A DNA stretch of 64,000 nt from an uncultured Duncaniella sp. (GCA_910578615.1 CAJTRI010000005.1:51175-115174); one strand, 5' to 3'. Numbered from the stretch's first letter, positions 33,918 to 43,905 are shown. Translations and numbers: made by a program. The notes: generated by a model from the letters alone, not told the origin.

Positions 33918-35312
33918 TTATTTGCGTGCTTCCTCTATGGCCCGAAGGTCGGCGCCGATGTCGCGGCGGAAATATTTTCCTTCGAACATGACGTCAGACG
34001 CGGCCTTGAAACTTCCGGCAAGTGCCTCGTCAAGGTTTTTTCCGTATGAGCTGCAAGCTATGACGCGTCCGCCGGAGGTGACGAGCGTGCCATCGGGCTG
34101 ACGTGTGGTTCCGGCATGGAAGAGTATGGCCTCTTCGGCATCGGTGCCTGTTATGGCCTTGCCCTTGGGATAGCTGCCGGGATATCCGCCTGAGACAACC
34201 ATTACGGTCGTGGCATAGCGGGGATCCTCGATAAGCGGCATTGTCGAGAGATTTCCTGCGGCTGCCGCAGCGAGAAGGGGCAGGAGGTCGGAAGCTATGC
34301 GGAGCATGACTACCTCGGTCTCAGGGTCGCCCATGCGGACGTTGTACTCGATCACCATTGGTTCGCCACCAACCTCGATGAGTCCGAGGAAGATGAAGCC
34401 ACGATAGGTAATTCCGTCATCGATAAGTCCTTTTACGGTGGGGATTATGATACGTTCCTCTACTTTGCGCATGAAGTCGGCATCAGCGAATGCCACGGGG
34501 CTGACGGCTCCCATTCCGCCCGTGTTTGGCCCGGTATCTCCTTCGCCTATGCGTTTGTAGTCTTTGGCGACGGGCAGTATCCGATAGCCGCCGTTGCCGT
34601 CGGTCAGGACGAACACGGAGCATTCTATGCCTTTGAGGAACTCTTCTATGACCACGGTGGCGGATGAGTCGCCGAACATTCCTCCAAGCATCTCGCGAAG
34701 CGAGGCCTTGGCCTGTTCAAGGGTATCGAGAATCAGTACACCCTTTCCGGCGGCGAGGCCGTCGGCTTTTAGGACATAGGGGGCAGAGAGTTCTTCAAGG
34801 AATTTCTCACCCTCGGCTATGGTCTCGGCGGTGAAGCTGCGGTAGCGTGCGGTAGGTATGCCGTGGCGTACCATGAACTGCTTGGCAAAGTCCTTGCTGC
34901 CTTCGAGGGCGGCTCCGGCCTTTGACGGCCCGGCTACGAGAGGGGCGCCATCGCGACCGTCGAAGTAGTCGTATATTCCGGCAACAAGCGGATCCTCGTT
35001 GCCTACTACTATCATATCGACACCCTTCTCGGCTACGAAACGGTCGATAGCCTCAAAATCGAGCGGGGACAGGGGGACGTTCTCTCCATATGCGTCTGTG
35101 CCCCCGTTGCCGGGAGCTATGTATAGATGTCGCAGGAGCGGACTTTGTGATATTTTCCATGCCAGTGCACACTCGCGGCCTCCCGAACCGAGGAGAAGGA
35201 CGGTGAGAGGTTCGGTCTGTTCGCAGAGGGTCTCTCCGGCGTTGAACGGGCTTTTTTCGGGATGGTTGCTCACTGGATGACGCAGTGTGTTGAGGTTTTG
35301 CTGTATTGACAT
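33918..35312 (-). CDS. purD: Phosphoribosylamine--glycine ligase
   Basis: ATP-grasp enzyme for the second step of purine synthesis (phosphoribosylamine + glycine + ATP to GAR). 464 residues. Seen: VLLLGSGGRECALAWKISQSP (N-domain), DMIVVGNEDPLVAGIYDYF, GPSKAGAALEGSKDFAKQFM, PYVLKADGLAAGKGVLI (ATP-grasp), EEFLKGIECSVFVLTDG and EYNVRMGDPETEVVMLRI. The family motif GGREHALAWK here reads GGRECALAWK. The product is ~35 residues longer at the N-terminus than usual; no ATG lies closer to the domain, so the ATG at 35312 is kept, though a GTG start at codon 14 is possible. Confidence 0.95.
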   Translation of the reverse strand: MSIQQNLNTLRHPVSNHPEKSPFNAGETLCEQTEPLTVLLLGSGGRECALAWKISQSPLLRHLYIAPGNGGTDAYGENVPLSPLDFEAIDRFVAEKGVDMIVVGNEDPLVAGIYDYFDGRDGAPLVAGPSKAGAALEGSKDFAKQFMVRHGIPTARYRSFTAETIAEGEKFLEELSAPYVLKADGLAAGKGVLILDTLEQAKASLREMLGGMFGDSSATVVIEEFLKGIECSVFVLTDGNGGYRILPVAKDYKRIGEGDTGPNTGGMGAVSPVAFADADFMRKVEERIIIPTVKGLIDDGITYRGFIFLGLIEVGGEPMVIEYNVRMGDPETEVVMLRIASDLLPLLAAAAAGNLSTMPLIEDPRYATTVMVVSGGYPGSYPKGKAITGTDAEEAILFHAGTTRQPDGTLVTSGGRVIACSSYGKNLDEALAGSFKAASDVMFEGKYFRRDIGADLRAIEEARK

Positions 35313-35362
35313 GAGGGGACGGGTTGTGTTATGATGATAATGAAGGGATGGCGTGGGATGTA

Positions 35363-36943
35363 TCAGGCTTTGTTGTCGTTGTTCTCGCTGTCAGGACGTT
35401 TCCAGCGGCGGCGAGTGCGCATGAACGGCCCTTCGGACGGCGGAATGGAGGGAGTCTTCGGAGTCTCGCCGAGGCTTTTGAGGGCATGGACATTGCGTTT
35501 GCGTTGGAGAAGTTCCTCTGCCTCGCTTTCGCGGGCTGTCTCTTCCTTGAACCTTCTGCGGCTTTCCTCGTTGCGTGCGAATCCGCCTTTCTTTGGACGG
35601 TATAACTCGCTGAGAGGCGTGCGTTTCTCTGCTCCACGGCGAGGTTCGGAGTCTCGTTTCGAACGCTTTCCTCCCATACCCTTGTCACGTGCGTCCTTGC
35701 GCCATTCGGCATCGCTCTTGCGGGCGATACGGTCTTTTGCAGAACGTACCGGGCGGTCTTCCTTTATGGAGCCTCCACCCTTGCGGAAGTCGCTCTTGGA
35801 GCCTTCGAAGCTCACGTATTCGCGTAGCTGGCAGTCGATGCCTCCGTTCTGCAATTCTTCTTTGACAGAGGGTGTGAGGCCTATATGCATGAGACAGTCC
35901 TCGTTGGACGAGATAATCCAGCTGTGATAGCCTGTGAAGACGCGTTTCAGCTTGGTGCCGAGGATGCGGTAGAGATTTTCGATATCCTCAGGGTTGAGGC
36001 GCTCGCCGTAAGGCGGATTGGTGACGAGGACTCCCGGAATGCCGTCGGCGGGAGCCTCTTCCCATTGCTGTATGGGACGTACCCGCAGGTTTATATACTC
36101 GTCAACCCCGGCAGCAAGGATATTGCGCTCGGCTATGGATACGGCTTTGGGCGAGATGTCCGAGCCATATATCTTGAACGGTATCTCGCGTGGCCCTTCC
36201 CCTTCGTTCAGCACCTTCTCGAAAAGCTCCGGGTCATATTCCCGCCAGTTTTCGAAGGCCCATCCTTTGCGGAATGAACCGGGCTTGATGCCCGATGCTA
36301 TAAGCGCAGCCTCGATCAGGAATGTTCCTGAGCCGCACATGGGGTCTACAAGCGGGCAGTCGCCGCGCCACCCGGTTTTGAGTATTATGCCGGCGGCAAG
36401 AACCTCGTTGATGGGGGCATCGGTTGAGGCCTCGCGCCATCCGCGTTTGTGGAGTGACTCTCCCGATGAGTTGAGCGAAAGGGTGACGCGGTCGCTGTCT
36501 ATGTGGACGTTTATCATTACGTCGGCATCGTTGAGACGTACGCCGGGACGTTTGTCTTCGCCGAAACGGTCTTTGAACCAGTCAACAATGGCGTCCTTGA
36601 CGCGATATGTCACAAAGCGGGAGTGGGTGAACACTTCTGAATGGACGGTGGTGTCTATCGAGAATGTCTTGCCAACGGACAGGATGCTTCCCCAGTCATA
36701 TTCCTTCACCATCTCATAGAGGCTGTCAGGGTCAGAAGCCATGAACTTGTAGATAGGTTTGAGGATGCTCAGGGCGGTGTGGGTGCAGAGATTGGCTCGA
36801 TACATCATTTCCAGATTTCCCTCGAAGGAGACCATGCGCAGCCCGGGCTTCACGTTAAGGGCGCCGAGTGAGCGAAGTTCTTCGGCCAGCACATCCTCAA
36901 GTCCTTTGAGGGTCTTGGCTACCATTTCAAATGTCTGTTCCAT
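35363..36943 (-). CDS. THUMP-domain RNA methyltransferase (RlmL-N-like) with basic tail
   Basis: 526 residues. THUMP domain at ~40-160 (RNA binding), then a class I SAM methyltransferase: DPMCGSGTFLIEAALIASG (SAM site, ~203-221), SDISPKAVSIAERN, and the catalytic VTNPPYGERL (N6/N2-type NPPY, ~308-317). Related to E. coli RlmL, which makes m2G2445 in 23S rRNA; the target here is inferred. After ~residue 390 comes a ~135-residue low-complexity tail very rich in Lys, Arg, Glu and Ser (KRSKRDSEPRR and similar), likely disordered and RNA- or ribosome-binding. In the cysE-to-pdxB operon, 50 nt before purD. Confidence 0.9.
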   Translation of the reverse strand: MEQTFEMVAKTLKGLEDVLAEELRSLGALNVKPGLRMVSFEGNLEMMYRANLCTHTALSILKPIYKFMASDPDSLYEMVKEYDWGSILSVGKTFSIDTTVHSEVFTHSRFVTYRVKDAIVDWFKDRFGEDKRPGVRLNDADVMINVHIDSDRVTLSLNSSGESLHKRGWREASTDAPINEVLAAGIILKTGWRGDCPLVDPMCGSGTFLIEAALIASGIKPGSFRKGWAFENWREYDPELFEKVLNEGEGPREIPFKIYGSDISPKAVSIAERNILAAGVDEYINLRVRPIQQWEEAPADGIPGVLVTNPPYGERLNPEDIENLYRILGTKLKRVFTGYHSWIISSNEDCLMHIGLTPSVKEELQNGGIDCQLREYVSFEGSKSDFRKGGGSIKEDRPVRSAKDRIARKSDAEWRKDARDKGMGGKRSKRDSEPRRGAEKRTPLSELYRPKKGGFARNEESRRRFKEETARESEAEELLQRKRNVHALKSLGETPKTPSIPPSEGPFMRTRRRWKRPDSENNDNKA

Positions 36944-36973
36944 ATATCAGTCTATGAGATTTGCGTTTAGTTA

Positions 36974-37903
36974 CTAACTGTTGGTTTGCTCTACTGAGCG
37001 GAAGTTCTCTCCACGGGCTTGGATAAGCTTCTCTCCCGGTGCCACGTCGCGTGTCACCCAAAGGTTGCCTCCGATGACAGCCCCGTCCCCTACGGTGACG
37101 CGTCCGAGAATCGTAGTGTTGGAATAAATCACCACGTTATTCCCTATTATGGGATGGCGCGGAATGCCTTTCACAGGATTGTTTGAATCGTCAGTGACGA
37201 AACTTCTGGCGCCGAGGGTGACTCCCTGGTATATCTTTACATTATCGCCGATTATGGCTGTCGCGCCAATGACCACCCCCGTGCCGTGGTCGATGACGAA
37301 GCGGCTGCCTATGGTGGCTGCGGGGTGGATGTCTATCCCGGTGTCCGAGTGGGCTTGTTCGGAAATCATTCTCGGCAACACCGGGACGCCGAGGTTGACG
37401 AGTTCGTGGGCTATACGGTGGCTGATGGTGGCGTTTAGGCCGGGATAGCAGGTTATTACCTCGTGAGTGGAGGTTGCGGCGGGATCTCCGAGATAGGTTG
37501 CGTCTATGTCGGTATCAAGAACCCGCCGGAGGGACGGGAGACGAGAGATGAATGTCTCGGCATCACGGACTGCCGTAGCCTCTATCTCGTGCATAGGGAC
37601 TGCGCAGTCTGAGTCGGCAAATGAAAGTCCGGCAGTGATCTGGTGGATAAGAAGCCCCCGCAGTTCGTGGCAGGCGAGGGTAAGAGTGGAGCGCATGACT
37701 GAGGCTGACTCCACGTTGTCGTTGAAGAACCCCGGGAACATAATGCCTGAGGCCAGGGCCACGATACGTCTCACCGAGGCGTTTGACAGAAGCGGGGCAC
37801 CCTCATGGCGCCGGCTCGGACATACGTGGCGCATGTCGTCAAGGCTGCACAGACGGTCTATGATGCTGTCGATGCTGAGAGGGGAGGCTGAGGGCTGTTC
37901 CAT
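36974..37903 (-). CDS. cysE: Serine O-acetyltransferase
   Basis: Makes O-acetylserine from serine and acetyl-CoA, the entry to cysteine synthesis. 309 residues: N-terminal helical domain (~1-165), then the left-handed beta-helix with DIDATYLGDPAATSTHEVITCYPG, HRIAHEL, GIDIHPAATIGSRFVIDHGTGVVIG (catalytic Asp/His), and IGDNVKIYQGVTLGARSF. It is the EpsC-type long form found in Bacteroidetes. The ATG at 37903 is set by a perfect promoter 36 nt upstream; the longer frame to 38038 would start before that promoter. First gene of a five-gene minus-strand operon. Confidence 0.94.
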   Translation of the reverse strand: MEQPSASPLSIDSIIDRLCSLDDMRHVCPSRRHEGAPLLSNASVRRIVALASGIMFPGFFNDNVESASVMRSTLTLACHELRGLLIHQITAGLSFADSDCAVPMHEIEATAVRDAETFISRLPSLRRVLDTDIDATYLGDPAATSTHEVITCYPGLNATISHRIAHELVNLGVPVLPRMISEQAHSDTGIDIHPAATIGSRFVIDHGTGVVIGATAIIGDNVKIYQGVTLGARSFVTDDSNNPVKGIPRHPIIGNNVVIYSNTTILGRVTVGDGAVIGGNLWVTRDVAPGEKLIQARGENFRSVEQTNS

Positions 37904-37938
37904 AATATCAACGGGGGGAAGGAATAATTTCCCCGCTG

Positions 37939-37970
37939 CAAAGTTACGATATTCCCTGCAAAAAGTCAAA
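37939..37970 (-). promoter_or_regulatory. Promoter of the cysE-pdxB operon
   Basis: Minus-strand TTTG (37970-37967), 20 nt spacer, TAACTTTG (37946-37939). Predicted start near 37933, giving a ~30-nt leader to cysE. No further -7 match is seen before the RNA methyltransferase, purD or pdxB genes. Confidence 0.8.
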
Positions 37971-38004
37971 GGAAATATCGAATTAGAAATTCTTTCTGAC
38001 AGAA

Positions 38005-38036
38005 GTCCCCCTGGCGCTTGCGGGCGGCAGGGGGAC
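38005..38036 (-). terminator. Terminator-like hairpin after the LRR protein gene
   Basis: GTCCCCCTG / CAGGGGGAC 9-bp stem enclosing a GC-rich 14-nt loop, 26 nt past the LRR gene stop on the minus strand. It is followed by TTCTGTC rather than a long U-run, so it may be a weak or assisted terminator. Confidence 0.55.
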
Positions 38037-38061
38037 ATGGATGACGGTGATGTCGTGAGGT

Positions 38062-41000
38062 CTATTTTACGATGACTTTGCTGACTGACGAACCTTGGCG
38101 GCGGATGTAGATGCCGGGGGCCGGATCGTTGACGCGTATACCTTGGAGGTTGAAATATTCGACAGGAGCCTCGGAGCCGTCAGACTCTATGCTGTCAATC
38201 CCGCTGGCTGTCACGTTGATGAACGTGGTCATAAGGAAGAGGTCGGGGAATGCGGGGTTGGTCATCACGCACATTATGTGGCTGAACGGTGCGAGGAAGG
38301 TGGTTATGCCGTTTTCAATGGTGTATTCCTTACCTTCGATGAGGCTTTCGCCCGCAAGCTGGTTATTTTCGTCAAGATACGGGGAATCGATGAACCATGT
38401 ATAGGTGGTTTTGTTGCTATCTACCTCGGTCTGGGATGACAGATCGACCTTGCCGTCATTGACTGTGATTTCAATTGGCTGCTGGACGAAATAATCATAC
38501 ACATAGTATTCGCTCCTAACGGGAGGCAGTGTGGCAAACGAGAGACGGTTTCCTCCGATGGCAAGCACACGGAGGTTGGCCAGAGAGGTTACGTCTATCG
38601 AGGAGAGATTGTTGTCGCTGAGCCAGAGCTGGATTATTTCGGGGATGCCTTTAAGATTGATGTCTTCCAGCTTGTTGCCCATGAGGTTTAGCTCCCACAT
38701 TGCCGGATTGTCAAGTTCGACATGGCTTATGTTGTTATTGGGGGCATGTACGATGGCAAGGTTCTTGAATTTGGAAAGATCCAGCCTGTCAAGGTCATTG
38801 TCGGTGAGGATAAGGGTTGATAGGTCGGTATAGTTATGGAAACGCTCTGTGGAGACAATCTTGTTGCCGCTGAGGTTAAGTTCACGGAGACCGGGGGATG
38901 CCGGGAGCAATATGTCTTCTTCGTTAAGCTGTGACTCCGAACAAGTGAAGGCTATAAGTCCTTTCATCTTGGATGCGTCCATGTCTTTCAGAGCCACATC
39001 GCTTAGAGAGAACACTGTCAGACCCTCGTCTTCGTCATAAGAATAGCATCTCACTTTCACATCCTTGCTGGTTTCGGCTTTGAAAGAGATGTAGTTTTCG
39101 GCAAGGATGTATTGTTCGAGATTGCCGTTGCCGTCCCAGTCGATGTAGACTGCGTTGCCGGCTTTTGCGGCAGTGAGTGTTATGGTGGCAGTGTCTGCCT
39201 CTACGGTCGTGAATGTGGCAAAGAGGTTCGTGGGCATCTCGGCAGCCTCCACATTGGAAGTGCGGATGGCGTTTTCACCGCTGAACTGAGGGAATGCAGG
39301 GTGGGATATGAGACAGTAGATGTCGCCGACAGAGGTGTCTGTGAATGAGAAGAGGCCTTTGTCGCCGGAGATTTGTTCAGAGGTCAGTTCGTGACCGTCA
39401 GAGACTGAGCGCCAGCTGTAAGACGTCGTCTTCCCGTCCACATCAAGCCATTCCGAAGACAGGTTGATAGAGGGTGCCTTTGTGGGGAGCGGATATTCAT
39501 GCTGGGGAGCATATATGTAGTCGGCCACGGCATCGGCGGCAGGAAGAGCCGGGAGTTTGAAGTCGTTGAGCGACAGATTGAGAGAGCTTAGTGGCGTATA
39601 TGCCGGTAGGTAGAACTCTACCAGTCTGTTGTCTGACGCGTCGAGGGTGGTAAGGGCCTCGCAGTCTTGGAGTGACAGTGTCGTGAGATTGTTGTGGCTG
39701 ACATCAAGCGACACAAGATTGGTCATACTCTTCATCGGAACCTCTGTCAGCTGGTTGTTGCTTAGGTCGAGATTCTGGATGGTACGATGGTCATTGAGGC
39801 CGAGTTGGGAAATCTTGTTGTCTGATAGGTCGATGTCTGAGAGGACGTTCTTGTCATATCCTTTTATGTCGGTAGCGAGATCTATGGCTGTGAAGGAGTT
39901 GCCGGAGAGATTGAGATAGCTTAGGCAACGGTTCCATTTGAGGTCGATACGGGCAAGTCGGCATCCTGTGATTTCCAGTTCTCCGAGTGAGCGGGCCGCA
40001 GAGAGATCGGTGCGTAGGAGCGATACGTCACGCATTGCCAAGGCTGTCAGATCGGAACCTTCCGGCATGTATACGGTGACGGTTCCGTTGCCCTTGCGTG
40101 TGCCTGTGACATTGTTTTGAGACGGTATCCCGGATGTTGTGGCGGTAAAGTCGGTAAGTGTGCCGTCACCGAAGTCTACCGAGAATGTGACGGGTTGCTC
40201 CGTGGTAGCGCCGGCAATGCCTACTGCCATTTCAAACGAAGATACAGTGGATGAGAGTGCGAATATGGCGGTTGCCGAGGGTTTGCCGAAATCATTGGCG
40301 TCCTTGACCACGAATCTGGTCGTAGTCATGGGATAGTCAGGCAGGGCGCTGTTGGTGAAACTTACATAGAGAGAGTCGGAAGTTTCTTTGAGAAGTGTGA
40401 GTTTTCCATTGTTGTAAGAGTAGCTGTCTCTGTCAAGCGGTATGAGATTGAGTGGTTCCGACTCATCTGTCACATAGACTGTGGCGGTCGTGGTGCTGTT
40501 TGGACGGTTGACCTTGGATGAGAAATCTATCTCTGTGCCCACGGGATAGGAGCGGTCGACCGGGATAGGCATCTGTGAATAGTAATATTCGTTGAATGTG
40601 TTGCGACTGTCGGGGATTGTCGCGAAACACATGTAGTTTCGTGATATATTTACTGAATAAAGATCGGGATTGTTGGATATATCAATCGAGGTGAGGAGGT
40701 TGCCGGCGCAGTTCAGGTCTATGAGTGCCGGACAGCCCGATATGTCGAGTGTCTTGAAAAGATTGTCGCTGCACAGGAATCGTTGGAGGTGTGGCTTGGA
40801 ACCGAGGTTAAGTTCTGTCAGCCTCACGTCTGAGTTGACAACTCCCGAGTGTGTGCAATAGAATTCCGTAAGATACGGATTGTTGGTCAGGTCTATCTCC
40901 TTAATACGGGTTTCCGATATGTTTAGAATCATCAGTTTGGGATTCTTGCTGACATCGAGAACCTCTACGGGGGTGACGTCTATGGAGATTCGCATGAGTT

Positions 41001-41649
41001 CGGGACATCCTGTCGGGTCGCAGACACGGAGGTCTTTGTTGTTCCATGAGTCGAACGAGGCGAGGGCCGGATAGTCACGCAGTGAGAACGACTGGTCCAT
41101 ATGGTCTATGATGCTCATGGATAGAATGGTGAGATCCGGTTTGTCAGGGCCTACGATGAGAGGGGTCTCTGCCGAGAAGGTGTTGTTTGACACATACAGG
41201 GCTTGGAGTTTGTGCATGTGGGAAAGGTCAAGCCCCAGAAGCTCGTTGTATTGGAGGTTGAGAATCTCCACGTTTGTCAGCTCGGGGAATGAAATATCTG
41301 TTATGTAGCATCCCTCCATGTCGATGTAGTCAATCTTTGCGGGATCTCCGTATATCCGCACCATTCCGTCTTTGTTGACGGAGCCGGAGATTACGGTGCC
41401 TTTGATATCTCCGTCTTCGGAAGAGAAGACGGCAGGTTCGACTTCTACTTCGGTAGGCCCGAAGCCGAAATCTATGTCATAGACACTTTTCTCAGTGGTG
41501 CCGAGTGTGATGTGGAAGGCGTTTTCCACACCGTTGAGTTCATAGAGTGTGGTGTGGAATTCGATAATCGGCTTATCGGTTCCGGCACCTGATGCGGATG
41601 GTGCCATGGCGAGCATGGCTCCTGCAAGAATCAGATAGTGAGGTTTCAT
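38062..41649 (-). CDS. Secreted leucine-rich-repeat protein with three tandem modules and T9SS-type tail
   Basis: 1195 residues; signal peptide (cleavage near AMAPSASGA, ~22). Three homologous modules follow (~28-450, ~460-800, ~808-1145). Each has a beta sandwich with a VDFGxG-type turn (59-63, 491-495, 836-840), an LRR block (LDLSxNxL, LDVSKNPKL and similar), and a second beta domain ending in a TNPAFP-like segment. The last ~45 residues (YFNLQGIRV ... PGIYIRRQG ... KVIVK) resemble a type IX sorting domain, predicting export through SprA and surface attachment. The ligand is unknown. Its ATG is 6 nt after the subtilase stop, so the two are in one operon. Confidence 0.82.
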   Translation of the reverse strand: MKPHYLILAGAMLAMAPSASGAGTDKPIIEFHTTLYELNGVENAFHITLGTTEKSVYDIDFGFGPTEVEVEPAVFSSEDGDIKGTVISGSVNKDGMVRIYGDPAKIDYIDMEGCYITDISFPELTNVEILNLQYNELLGLDLSHMHKLQALYVSNNTFSAETPLIVGPDKPDLTILSMSIIDHMDQSFSLRDYPALASFDSWNNKDLRVCDPTGCPELMRISIDVTPVEVLDVSKNPKLMILNISETRIKEIDLTNNPYLTEFYCTHSGVVNSDVRLTELNLGSKPHLQRFLCSDNLFKTLDISGCPALIDLNCAGNLLTSIDISNNPDLYSVNISRNYMCFATIPDSRNTFNEYYYSQMPIPVDRSYPVGTEIDFSSKVNRPNSTTTATVYVTDESEPLNLIPLDRDSYSYNNGKLTLLKETSDSLYVSFTNSALPDYPMTTTRFVVKDANDFGKPSATAIFALSSTVSSFEMAVGIAGATTEQPVTFSVDFGDGTLTDFTATTSGIPSQNNVTGTRKGNGTVTVYMPEGSDLTALAMRDVSLLRTDLSAARSLGELEITGCRLARIDLKWNRCLSYLNLSGNSFTAIDLATDIKGYDKNVLSDIDLSDNKISQLGLNDHRTIQNLDLSNNQLTEVPMKSMTNLVSLDVSHNNLTTLSLQDCEALTTLDASDNRLVEFYLPAYTPLSSLNLSLNDFKLPALPAADAVADYIYAPQHEYPLPTKAPSINLSSEWLDVDGKTTSYSWRSVSDGHELTSEQISGDKGLFSFTDTSVGDIYCLISHPAFPQFSGENAIRTSNVEAAEMPTNLFATFTTVEADTATITLTAAKAGNAVYIDWDGNGNLEQYILAENYISFKAETSKDVKVRCYSYDEDEGLTVFSLSDVALKDMDASKMKGLIAFTCSESQLNEEDILLPASPGLRELNLSGNKIVSTERFHNYTDLSTLILTDNDLDRLDLSKFKNLAIVHAPNNNISHVELDNPAMWELNLMGNKLEDINLKGIPEIIQLWLSDNNLSSIDVTSLANLRVLAIGGNRLSFATLPPVRSEYYVYDYFVQQPIEITVNDGKVDLSSQTEVDSNKTTYTWFIDSPYLDENNQLAGESLIEGKEYTIENGITTFLAPFSHIMCVMTNPAFPDLFLMTTFINVTASGIDSIESDGSEAPVEYFNLQGIRVNDPAPGIYIRRQGSSVSKVIVK

Positions 41650-41655
41650 AGGTTT

Positions 41656-43905
41656 TTACTTTATGGCAATCCGTGCGGACTGGTTGTTGACGGTAAGTAT
41701 GTAGATTCCGGGTTGTAATGAAGAGAGGTCAATTGTCGACTGGTCTCCGGCCGAAGTGTGGTTGAAGACCCGTACTCCTGCGAGATTATGGATGGCTGCG
41801 TCTATATGGCCGGCTCCGGCAAGGAAGATTTCGTACAGACGGTGGCCGACAGGTGTCACCATAAGGCGCGAATCAGTGGTCACGGGAGTGCATATTCCCG
41901 ATTTGCGTGCCAGTACTTCTTTGAGTCCGGCATAAGCATCGAATTTGCCGGCTCCCCACTGTACAGGATTGCCAGAGGTCTCCGTGGCCTTGTCTTTCAC
42001 CGCAGTCTTTGCAATGATGTCCTGAATGTCTTCGGGCGTAAGGTCGGGATCGGCTTCAAGCCACAGGGCTATCGCACCAGAGACGACAGGGGTTGCCATT
42101 GATGTCCCGGCACATTGGTGCCATGAGTAACGGCGTCCCTCTGTCGAGGTCGCGGCTTGTAGTTCGGCATCGGTTGCCAGTGCCGCTTCGAGGTAATATT
42201 CGTTGGATGACGATATTATAGCTGTTCCGGGAGCGCATACATGCGGGAGTGCGCGTCCGTCTATCAGTGTGCCGTAGGATGTATAGTAAGAAATCTCGTC
42301 CTGCGGCACCATACCTGTATCATAGCCATATATCCCGCCATCAAGCGATGCCCAGCGCTCACGGGTGTTGTAGGCGCCTACCACCACAACTCTCTTGCCT
42401 GTGGCAAGGTCAGATATGGTGCCGTCGGTACCGCCGTCAATGAATCCGTCTATACCGAAGGATGTATAGTGGTTGAACTGTCCGTCTCCGTAGAGGTCTA
42501 TACGTTGTCCCTCCGAACCTGTCACCTGTATTCCAAGTGCGTAGGCGGCATCGGGGTTCGTATCGGTGTTGTCCCAAAGCATACAGTCTACGACGGCGTA
42601 GTATCGGCCGGAGGCTTTGTCATACATAGCACCTACCCCGACATAGCCGTTGAACCATTTGGCAAGCTGTGGTGAGACTATGTCTGTGCTCTCAGTCTGG
42701 AATTCAGGAGACGTTGCCCAGTATTTCATGGCGCCGTCTGTCTCTCCGAGGGGCATACGCATGGCCACTGCGCCACGGTTTTTGTTGACAACTATCGCCT
42801 GTATCACAAATGGCTTCTCTGAATCGGAATAGATATATGTCTGTCCGGCTCTCACGTTGGGATATTCGGCCACCGGCTCCGAAAGGTCGAAACATGTAAG
42901 GAGGTTGTCATCCGAGGAGGTCAAAGTCTTGGTTATGGAGATGGGGAGTGCTCCCTCGTTGCCGGCCGCCATACAGACAATGACACGGTCAAGAGCCGAT
43001 ACCTGATCGATATACTGGCACAGGGCGGAGGTGCCGTCGTGGGGGCCGAGGTTACTGCCGAGCGACAGATTGATTACCGCAGGTGCTTTTTTGTAGTAGG
43101 AATAATTGAGAATAGTCTCGATGCCCATAGCCACGTACATATCGGTGGAGGCTCCCGAAGCTATCGCTATGTCTGAATCATAGGCGATGCCGTAGTATGG
43201 ATTGTCAGTCTCGTCTACCGAAGTTGATAATTCGCCCATGGTGGCGGCTTTTACCTTGCCACGATATCCTCCGGCCATGATGCCGAGAGTGTGTGTCCCA
43301 TGGAAGTTTGTGGCGTCTTCGGTATCAATCTCGGGGATGACGTCGGCTCCGACAATCTGTTCCACACGGTCTCCGCTCTGGGTGGGTCGGTAGTAGCAGA
43401 AACTCTCGATACGAGTCGAGCCGTCGGCGTTCTTGAAGTTGAGGTGGTTTGGGTCAAAGCCTCCGTCCACTATACCCGTGACAACCCCCTTGCCTGTATA
43501 GGCCTGCGGAAGGTCGGTGCCGGCATGGATCTTGTCGATTCCTGTGAGGGCGCGTGCCCGGTCAAGCTTTGCAGAGACAGGTTTTTCGAGATTGATTGAC
43601 TTGACTGCCGGGGAGGCTTCGAGGGCCGGAATGAGGTCGCGGTCAAACTCGGACAGCACGATGCTGCCTCGTGAGGAAATCACGGTAACGCCGAGCTGTG
43701 AAAGAGTTTCGGATGTGGCGTTTTCGTTGAGAGTGATAAAGGCACGGAGCTGACTGTCGTTAAGGGATTTTGCATTCAGGCGTCCGTCGGCAGTCCGTGT
43801 CACGGCCGCCGAATGGAGACGGGCCTGAGAGCCTAGGTCGAGCTTGCATTGTCCGTAGGCGCTCGTAGAGGAGAGAGCCAGAAGGATAATCAGATATCTG
43901 CGCAT
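41656..43905 (-). CDS. Subtilisin-like serine protease (S8) with T9SS-type tail
   Basis: 749 residues. Signal peptide (MRRYLIILLALSSTSAYG), an inhibitor-I9-like propeptide (~50-115), and a peptidase S8 domain with the complete triad: Asp147 (GIVDGGFD), His202 (FHGTHTLGIMAGG) and Ser602 (GTSMATP), plus the oxyanion Asn region (CMAAGNEG). A ~200-residue insertion separates the His and Ser motifs, common in Bacteroidetes surface subtilases. The C-terminus (VRVFNH ... LSSLQPGIYILTVNNQSARIAIK) fits a type IX sorting domain. Likely a secreted or surface protease maturing or degrading host or dietary protein; the target is unknown. Co-transcribed with the LRR protein. Confidence 0.92.
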   Translation of the reverse strand: MRRYLIILLALSSTSAYGQCKLDLGSQARLHSAAVTRTADGRLNAKSLNDSQLRAFITLNENATSETLSQLGVTVISSRGSIVLSEFDRDLIPALEASPAVKSINLEKPVSAKLDRARALTGIDKIHAGTDLPQAYTGKGVVTGIVDGGFDPNHLNFKNADGSTRIESFCYYRPTQSGDRVEQIVGADVIPEIDTEDATNFHGTHTLGIMAGGYRGKVKAATMGELSTSVDETDNPYYGIAYDSDIAIASGASTDMYVAMGIETILNYSYYKKAPAVINLSLGSNLGPHDGTSALCQYIDQVSALDRVIVCMAAGNEGALPISITKTLTSSDDNLLTCFDLSEPVAEYPNVRAGQTYIYSDSEKPFVIQAIVVNKNRGAVAMRMPLGETDGAMKYWATSPEFQTESTDIVSPQLAKWFNGYVGVGAMYDKASGRYYAVVDCMLWDNTDTNPDAAYALGIQVTGSEGQRIDLYGDGQFNHYTSFGIDGFIDGGTDGTISDLATGKRVVVVGAYNTRERWASLDGGIYGYDTGMVPQDEISYYTSYGTLIDGRALPHVCAPGTAIISSSNEYYLEAALATDAELQAATSTEGRRYSWHQCAGTSMATPVVSGAIALWLEADPDLTPEDIQDIIAKTAVKDKATETSGNPVQWGAGKFDAYAGLKEVLARKSGICTPVTTDSRLMVTPVGHRLYEIFLAGAGHIDAAIHNLAGVRVFNHTSAGDQSTIDLSSLQPGIYILTVNNQSARIAIK

